Of a stretch of DNA of 9,977 nt, positions 6,047-9,977 are shown piece after piece. This DNA is from an uncultured Schwartzia sp. (GTDB lineage Bacteria > Bacillota > Negativicutes > Selenomonadales > Selenomonadaceae): the NCBI GenBank assembly GCA_905372875.1, contig CAJPQU010000071.1:1-9977 (forward strand), written 5' to 3'. Both the position numbers and the translations under genes were made by a program. Each line of letters starts with the position of its first letter. Positions within the stretch are counted from its first letter, which is position 1. Below the pieces are notes generated by a model. The model was given only the letters and a program-made list of their open reading frames with translations. It made no database searches and was not told the DNA's origin.

Positions 6047-7462
6047 TCATTTCACTGTATACACGCGGATGGAGCTGGTGTTGCCGGGGACGCACTTGAT
6101 CCCCGAGGTGATGATGGTGACATCCCCGGACTTTAAGACGCCGAGTTTTTCCGCGGCCGCCGTAGCCATGCGCCGCATTTCTCCGGCATCTTTCCAAAGC
6201 CGTTCCGCCGGCGCGGGCAAAACGCCCCAGCGCAGATTCAAATGCCGAGCTACGCGCTCGTGAGGCGTAAAAGCGAAAATGGCCGCTTTCGGCCGGTACT
6301 TCGACACCATCTGCGTAGTGTAGCCCGATTCCGTGGGCGTCACAATGGCGGCGGCATCCAATTCATAAGCCAGCTGCACCGTAGCGTGGGCGATGGCTTC
6401 CGTCGTTGTATGATGTTCCAAGCCCTTACCTACGAAAAGCTTCTTATAATGAAGAGAACTTTCGATGCGCCGAGCGATGCGATCCATGGTCTGCACCGCT
6501 TCCACCGGGTAATCGCCGCTGGCTGTCTCCCCGGAAAGCATGATGGCGTCCGTCCCGTCGAAGATGGCGTTCGCCACGTCGGAGGCTTCCGCCCGCGTGG
6601 GGCGGGGATTGGACGTCATGGACTCCAGCATTTGCGTCGCCACGATCACCGGCTTCCCCGCAGCGTTGCACTTATCGATGATCTCCTTTTGGACCAGCGG
6701 TACCTCTTCGGCGGGAATCTCCACCCCTAAATCGCCCCGGGCCACCATGATCCCGTCTGCCGCTGCCAGGATGGCGTCGAAATTTTTCACTCCTTCGAGG
6801 TTCTCAATCTTCGGCAGAATTTCCATGTGCCCGCCGTGGGCCTTGATGAGGGCGCGAAGCGCTTCCACATCCTCCGCCCGCTGAATGAAAGAGGCGGCCA
6901 CGAAATCCATATCCTGCTCGATACCGAAAATAATATCCTTTTCGTCCTGCGGGGAAATGGGGGGAAGCCCCAGCGCCACCCCCGGCGCGGCCACGCGCTT
7001 CTTGGTACTCATGGGGCCGCTGTTTAAGATCGTGGTCACAATGTCCTGCCCCTCGATCCGCTCCACGCGAAGCTCCACCAAGCCGTCAGAAAGAAGCAGC
7101 GTATCCCCGGGCTTTACCTCCTGCCACAAGTTCTTATGGTTCACCGACACATGGGTCTCGTCGCCAGGGGTATCCGCATAGGTCAAGGTAAAGGTATGCC
7201 CTTTTTCCAACTCCACCTTCCCCGCGGCGAATTCTCCCAAGCGCATCTCGGGTCCCTTCGTATCAAGGATGAAGGAAACGACCCGGCCCGCCTTTTCCGC
7301 CGCCGCCCGCACCTCTTGGATACGAGCCTGATGCTCTGGATGCGTTCCGTGGGAAAAATTGAATCGGGCACAGTTCATCCCATTTTCCAAGAGCGCCGCC
7401 AAAACCCCCGGCCGCTCCGTTGCTGGGCCCATGGTACAGACAATTTTCGTTTTCTTCAGCAT
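6047..7462 (-). CDS. pyk: Pyruvate kinase
   Basis: Pyruvate kinase converts phosphoenolpyruvate and ADP to pyruvate and ATP, the last step of glycolysis, in the cytoplasm. The 471-residue product has the substrate-binding RFNFSHG (33-39), LDTKGPE (66-72), the catalytic lysine in LPKIENLEGVKNF (Lys218), MVARGDLGVE (239-248) and MLSGETASG (308-316). Glu72 in KGPE corresponds to the residue that marks potassium-dependent enzymes (lysine in potassium-independent ones), so potassium dependence is predicted. The C-terminal domain has a TESGYTT phosphate-binding loop (377-383), as in fructose-1,6-bisphosphate-activated forms; activation is inference. It ends at normal E. coli PykF length and lacks the extra C-terminal domain of the Bacillus enzyme. 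AAGGAGG lies just before the ATG. I see no clear intrinsic terminator in the roughly 150 bases after it. Confidence 0.99.
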   Translation of the reverse strand: MLKKTKIVCTMGPATERPGVLAALLENGMNCARFNFSHGTHPEHQARIQEVRAAAEKAGRVVSFILDTKGPEMRLGEFAAGKVELEKGHTFTLTYADTPGDETHVSVNHKNLWQEVKPGDTLLLSDGLVELRVERIEGQDIVTTILNSGPMSTKKRVAAPGVALGLPPISPQDEKDIIFGIEQDMDFVAASFIQRAEDVEALRALIKAHGGHMEILPKIENLEGVKNFDAILAAADGIMVARGDLGVEIPAEEVPLVQKEIIDKCNAAGKPVIVATQMLESMTSNPRPTRAEASDVANAIFDGTDAIMLSGETASGDYPVEAVQTMDRIARRIESSLHYKKLFVGKGLEHHTTTEAIAHATVQLAYELDAAAIVTPTESGYTTQMVSKYRPKAAIFAFTPHERVARHLNLRWGVLPAPAERLWKDAGEMRRMATAAAEKLGVLKSGDVTIITSGIKCVPGNTSSIRVYTVK

Positions 7463-7522
7463 ACGCGTCCTCCTTCGTCAAAACAGTGTTATTTCTCCGC
7501 CGCTAAACTGCGGTAAAGGTCA

Positions 7523-7556
7523 AAAAGCGTACCCACCCGCCGGAAGGTACGCTTTT
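7523..7556 (-). terminator. Intrinsic terminator after the secreted-protein gene
   Basis: A perfect 11-bp stem (AAAAGCGTACC at 7546-7556 on the minus strand, GGTACGCTTTT at 7523-7533) with a 12-base loop ends in a run of five T. It begins about 40 bases after the stop codon at 7596 and closes the ilvE unit before pyk. Confidence 0.9.
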
Positions 7557-7585
7557 ATTTTACACCTTGTCCAAAGAGATGAAAA
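7557..7585 (-). promoter_or_regulatory. Possible pyk promoter overlapping the terminator
   Basis: TTTTCA (7580-7585) and TAAAAT (7557-7562) are 17 bases apart on the minus strand. The -10 is good, the -35 weak (4 of 6). Initiation would fall near 7550, inside the first arm of the terminator, so pyk transcripts would carry only a shortened hairpin. Between the terminator and the pyk ATG I found no better promoter. Confidence 0.35.
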
Positions 7586-7595
7586 GGGACCATCC

Positions 7596-8417
7596 TCAAA
7601 TATGCCACGGTTCCTCAAAGACGCGATAGGAGCTTAGGAGTTGCTCCGCCAAGCGGCCTTCTTCCCGCGCCTTTTCGAGGGCAGCGCCGGTACACCAGCC
7701 GAAACTGACCATCGCCGATTCATAGCCGGGGAACCGCTTTTCTTTATAGGCCAAAACTTGGTCTAAATCGACTTCCTCCGGCTCACCGATGGGTTGATCG
7801 CTCTCCGCTTCCACGCCCAGCCAAGCGGGGAGATAGTACCGCGCGACGCTATCGCGGCTGTCTCCCTCCTCGATGACCGTCCACAACTCCTCCACCAAAA
7901 GTTCGCTGCCCAAAGAACCCAGTGAAAACCACGTTGTTTTCGTCTTCATCCAGTCACCGCCATCGTGCGTCAAAAGCGTAATCTCCGGCATGACATACCG
8001 ATAGTGATCATCCCCCTCGTCAAAGAGGACTTCCGCCTGGCCAAAGGACTCCGCCGTTAAAAGATCGGGAAGATACGAGTGCCCGGCCATGAAGCGTCCA
8101 GAGCCAAACCGGCCCGCCTCGTCCAATAATTCCTGGAAGAAAATCTCCGGCCCTTCATTGCCCCGCTGCGGCTTCATCCCCAAAATCTCTAACTGGCCGT
8201 CGCGATCCAGGTCCGTCACCGTGAAGAAAGTGTCTTCCCGCAGCTTCCCCGAAGGATCACGCAGCCAGTCCCAGAGCTTGCCCCGATCCCCTCCCACGGC
8301 AGTCCGCGCCAAGACGGCCGTCTGCACTTCCGGCGTCAAGGACGCCGCCGCCACGGGTGAGGCAAAGGCCGCCAGCGCTGCGCAGCCTGTCAAAAAACGT
8401 GCCAAAAACCGTTTCAT
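7596..8417 (-). CDS. Uncharacterised secreted protein with an EF-hand-like loop
   Basis: I do not recognise this 273-residue family. The N-terminus (MKRFLARFLTGCAALAAFAS and a PVAAAS end) is a clear signal peptide, with likely cleavage after Ala24 or Ala25. A lipobox-like LTGC at 9-12 also exists, but the hydrophobic part before it is very short, so ordinary signal peptidase I is favoured. The mature protein is acidic, without further membrane segments. Residues 69-78 read DLDRDGQLEI, the DxDxDGxxE pattern of calcium-binding loops (EF-hand, dockerin or FG-GAP/VCBS-like), so calcium binding is possible. Two Cys remain, at positions 12 and 242, the first in the signal peptide. The ATG is only 14 bases after the ilvE stop and has an AGAGGA binding site, so it is probably translated from the ilvE transcript; a strong terminator follows. 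A link to branched-chain amino acids is not implied. Confidence 0.9.
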   Translation of the reverse strand: MKRFLARFLTGCAALAAFASPVAAASLTPEVQTAVLARTAVGGDRGKLWDWLRDPSGKLREDTFFTVTDLDRDGQLEILGMKPQRGNEGPEIFFQELLDEAGRFGSGRFMAGHSYLPDLLTAESFGQAEVLFDEGDDHYRYVMPEITLLTHDGGDWMKTKTTWFSLGSLGSELLVEELWTVIEEGDSRDSVARYYLPAWLGVEAESDQPIGEPEEVDLDQVLAYKEKRFPGYESAMVSFGWCTGAALEKAREEGRLAEQLLSSYRVFEEPWHI

Positions 8418-8431
8418 TTTGTCCTCTTCCT

Positions 8432-9457
8432 TTAGACAACGCGAAAGATCCAGCCTTCAGGGGCTTCCAACCGCCCCATCTGGATGCCGGTGAGCGTATC
8501 GTAGAGTTTTTGCATGACGGGACCCATTTTCTCCATGCCGCTGGGGAAGAGAATCTCCCTGCCATGATCGTTGATTTTCCCCACGGGAGAAATCACTGCC
8601 GCTGTTCCGCAGAGCCCGCATTCCGTAAAGTTCGGTACCTCAGAAAGCAGCACTTCGCGCTCCACCACTTTAAGGCCCAAATAATGCTCCGCCACATAGA
8701 CCAAAGAACGACGGGTAATAGAGGGCAGGATGCTGTCGGACTTCGGCACCACCAAATTGCCGTCAGCATCCACGAAAAGGATGTTCGCGCCGCCCGTCTC
8801 CTCCACCTTCGTCCGGGTCGCCGGATCGAGGAAAATGTTCTCCGCGAATCCTTCCTTGTGGGCGGTGACGATGGCGTGGAGGCTCATGGCGTAATTCAGC
8901 CCGGCCTTAATATGCCCGGTTCCCCGCGGTGCAGCCCGGTCAAAATCACTGACCTTGACGGCGATGGGTTTTGCCCCGCCCTTAAAATACGGCCCTACCG
9001 GCGTCACAAAGATGCGGAACTGATACTCTTCCGCCGGTGCCACCCCGATCACGGGGCTGGAGGCGAACATGTAAGGCCGAATGTAGAGAGTTGCCCCCGA
9101 ACCGTAGGGCGGCACCCAGTCGGCATTGGCCGCCACCACTTCTTTCACCGCCGCCACGAAGCGATCTTCGGGAAAAGGCGGCATTTCGAGCCGCAGCGCC
9201 GAATCATGCATCCGGGCCGCATTGAGATCCGGCCGGAAGCAGACGATGTGACCATCCTGGGTGGTGTAGGCTTTCAGCCCCTCGAAAACCGATTGGGAAT
9301 ACTGTAAGACCCCCGCGTCCTCGCTGAGGACGATCTTGTCGTCCGCGGTCAGACCTCCTGCGTCCCACGCGCCGTCTTTGTAATTGGCAACGTAGCGCTG
9401 ATCCGTCACCTGATACGTAAACCCCATATTCGCCCAATCCAAAGCTTTCTTTCCCAT
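8432..9457 (-). CDS. ilvE: Branched-chain amino acid aminotransferase
   Basis: IlvE is a cytoplasmic, PLP-dependent enzyme that transfers amino groups between glutamate and the 2-oxo acids of leucine, isoleucine and valine, the last step of their synthesis. The 341-residue protein is the long fold-type IV form (as in eukaryotic BCAT), not the roughly 310-residue E. coli type. Landmarks are SQSVFEGLKAY (54-64), YIRPYMFAS (125-133), the PLP lysine in GHIKAGLNYA (Lys184), the VEETGGANILFV segment with Glu219 (218-229), and the cofactor phosphate-binding GTAAVISPVG (284-293). A CGLC pair (280-283) lies just before this, but not where the redox CxxC of human BCAT sits. AGGAGG stands 7 bases before the ATG. 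The 62-base gap to the carboxypeptidase gene shows no convincing terminator or promoter and is too short for a T-box leader, so read-through from upstream is possible. Confidence 0.98.
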   Translation of the reverse strand: MGKKALDWANMGFTYQVTDQRYVANYKDGAWDAGGLTADDKIVLSEDAGVLQYSQSVFEGLKAYTTQDGHIVCFRPDLNAARMHDSALRLEMPPFPEDRFVAAVKEVVAANADWVPPYGSGATLYIRPYMFASSPVIGVAPAEEYQFRIFVTPVGPYFKGGAKPIAVKVSDFDRAAPRGTGHIKAGLNYAMSLHAIVTAHKEGFAENIFLDPATRTKVEETGGANILFVDADGNLVVPKSDSILPSITRRSLVYVAEHYLGLKVVEREVLLSEVPNFTECGLCGTAAVISPVGKINDHGREILFPSGMEKMGPVMQKLYDTLTGIQMGRLEAPEGWIFRVV

Positions 9458-9519
9458 ACTGACCCCTCCTGTTATATTGCCATATCCTTCCGCTTGCTTC
9501 GACCGCGAAACTTAACTGC

Positions 9520-9977
9520 TCACCCCAAAAACGGACCAAGGATCCGATCATAAAAGCTGATGACGTAAGCCATGGGGCTGAACCCCAATCCCATGGAGCT
9601 GTCGGCAATCATGTCGATGCGCCCCGTTTCCTTGCCGTCATAGCAAAGCACCAATTCTCCCACCTTATCCCCGCGCCGGACGGGGGCGTTGATGAAGCGC
9701 GGCATATCCAGCCGCACCGAGCAGCGGCGCTCCACTTCACCGTCTACGAGGATTTGCCGCACATCGCTCTTGGGATGTGCCGTCACCTTATAGGTGGTGC
9801 CGTTATGCACCCAAACGGTGCCCTTAATCTTTTCCCGGGGCGGCCCTTTGACGATCCTTACCCGGGGAAATCCATAGTCCAACAGGGCTGCCGTATCGGA
9901 AAAACGCGTATCCCCGTCCGAGGCATTCATAACGATGCTGATGAGGGTGACGCCGCCGCGCTCCGCCGCCCCCGCAA
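9520..9977 (-). CDS. D-alanyl-D-alanine carboxypeptidase (DacF/DacA type), C-terminal part
   Basis: The gene enters from the right edge; 151 complete codons are visible and the frame is open to the end (the ATG at 9930 is internal). The first part, with RGGVTLISIVMNASDGDTRF, is the end of the peptidase S11 catalytic domain, whose SxxK, SxN and KTG motifs lie outside the window. The PBP5-type C-terminal beta domain follows, from VRIVKG to the RIDMIA stretch. The last 25 or so residues (SPMAYVISFYDRILGPFLG) are hydrophobic to amphipathic and may anchor the protein to the outer face of the membrane. The family removes the terminal D-Ala from peptidoglycan stem peptides and so limits cross-linking. 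Which paralogue (DacA, DacB or DacF) cannot be told. Confidence 0.93.
   Translation of the reverse strand, partial: AGAAERGGVTLISIVMNASDGDTRFSDTAALLDYGFPRVRIVKGPPREKIKGTVWVHNGTTYKVTAHPKSDVRQILVDGEVERRCSVRLDMPRFINAPVRRGDKVGELVLCYDGKETGRIDMIADSSMGLGFSPMAYVISFYDRILGPFLG

Noticed and set aside
8382..8393. Lipobox (LTGC) in the secreted protein
   Set aside because: The hydrophobic stretch before the Cys is very short and hydrophobicity continues after it to an AxA-type site, so a lipoprotein is less likely than a signal peptidase I substrate.
8507..8618. CGLC pair in IlvE as a redox switch like human BCAT
   Set aside because: The pair is about seven residues before the position of the human CxxC in the aligned GTA segment, so the analogy does not hold.
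9458..9519. T-box or other amino acid-responsive leader before ilvE
   Set aside because: The gap is only 62 bases, with no room for a T-box and no terminator or CodY-like box that I can see.

Overview
The window reads as a core chromosomal segment of a bacterium in the Bacillota. Every supportable gene lies on the minus strand. The order secG, carboxylesterase, rnr, smpB is the arrangement known from Bacillus subtilis (secG-yvaK-rnr-smpB). Strong AGGAGG-type ribosome binding sites, intrinsic terminators with T-runs and a canonical Bacillota-type parS site support this. The high GC content and protein style would suit a Negativicutes lineage such as a Selenomonas relative, but that is only an impression. 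I saw no transposase, phage gene, CRISPR array, tRNA or rRNA.

In the direction of transcription (right to left): the 3' part of a D-alanyl-D-alanine carboxypeptidase enters at the right edge. It is followed by ilvE (branched-chain aminotransferase), which is closely followed by a gene for an uncharacterised secreted protein that ends at a strong terminator. Pyruvate kinase comes next as its own unit. A clear sigma-A-type promoter then drives secG, which starts at TTG. A terminator-like hairpin sits directly after secG, and beyond it follow a carboxylesterase, RNase R with a very long basic tail, and SmpB. A second hairpin terminator closes this group. A new promoter then drives a membrane-bound GGDEF protein, followed by the first codons of a further gene cut by the left edge.

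The functional core is RNA and ribosome quality control: RNase R degrades structured and defective mRNA, and SmpB is the tmRNA partner in ribosome rescue. SecG belongs to the Sec translocon. The rest is metabolism (pyruvate kinase, IlvE), cell wall (carboxypeptidase) and c-di-GMP signalling.

The best non-gene signal is a perfect 16-bp palindrome matching the ParB-binding parS consensus in the rnr-smpB gap. It suggests the window is origin-proximal and carries a chromosome-segregation site. I found no convincing undescribed defence or mobile system. The most plausible novelties are the RNase R tail, the uncharacterised secreted protein beside ilvE, and the terminator inside the secG-smpB cluster.
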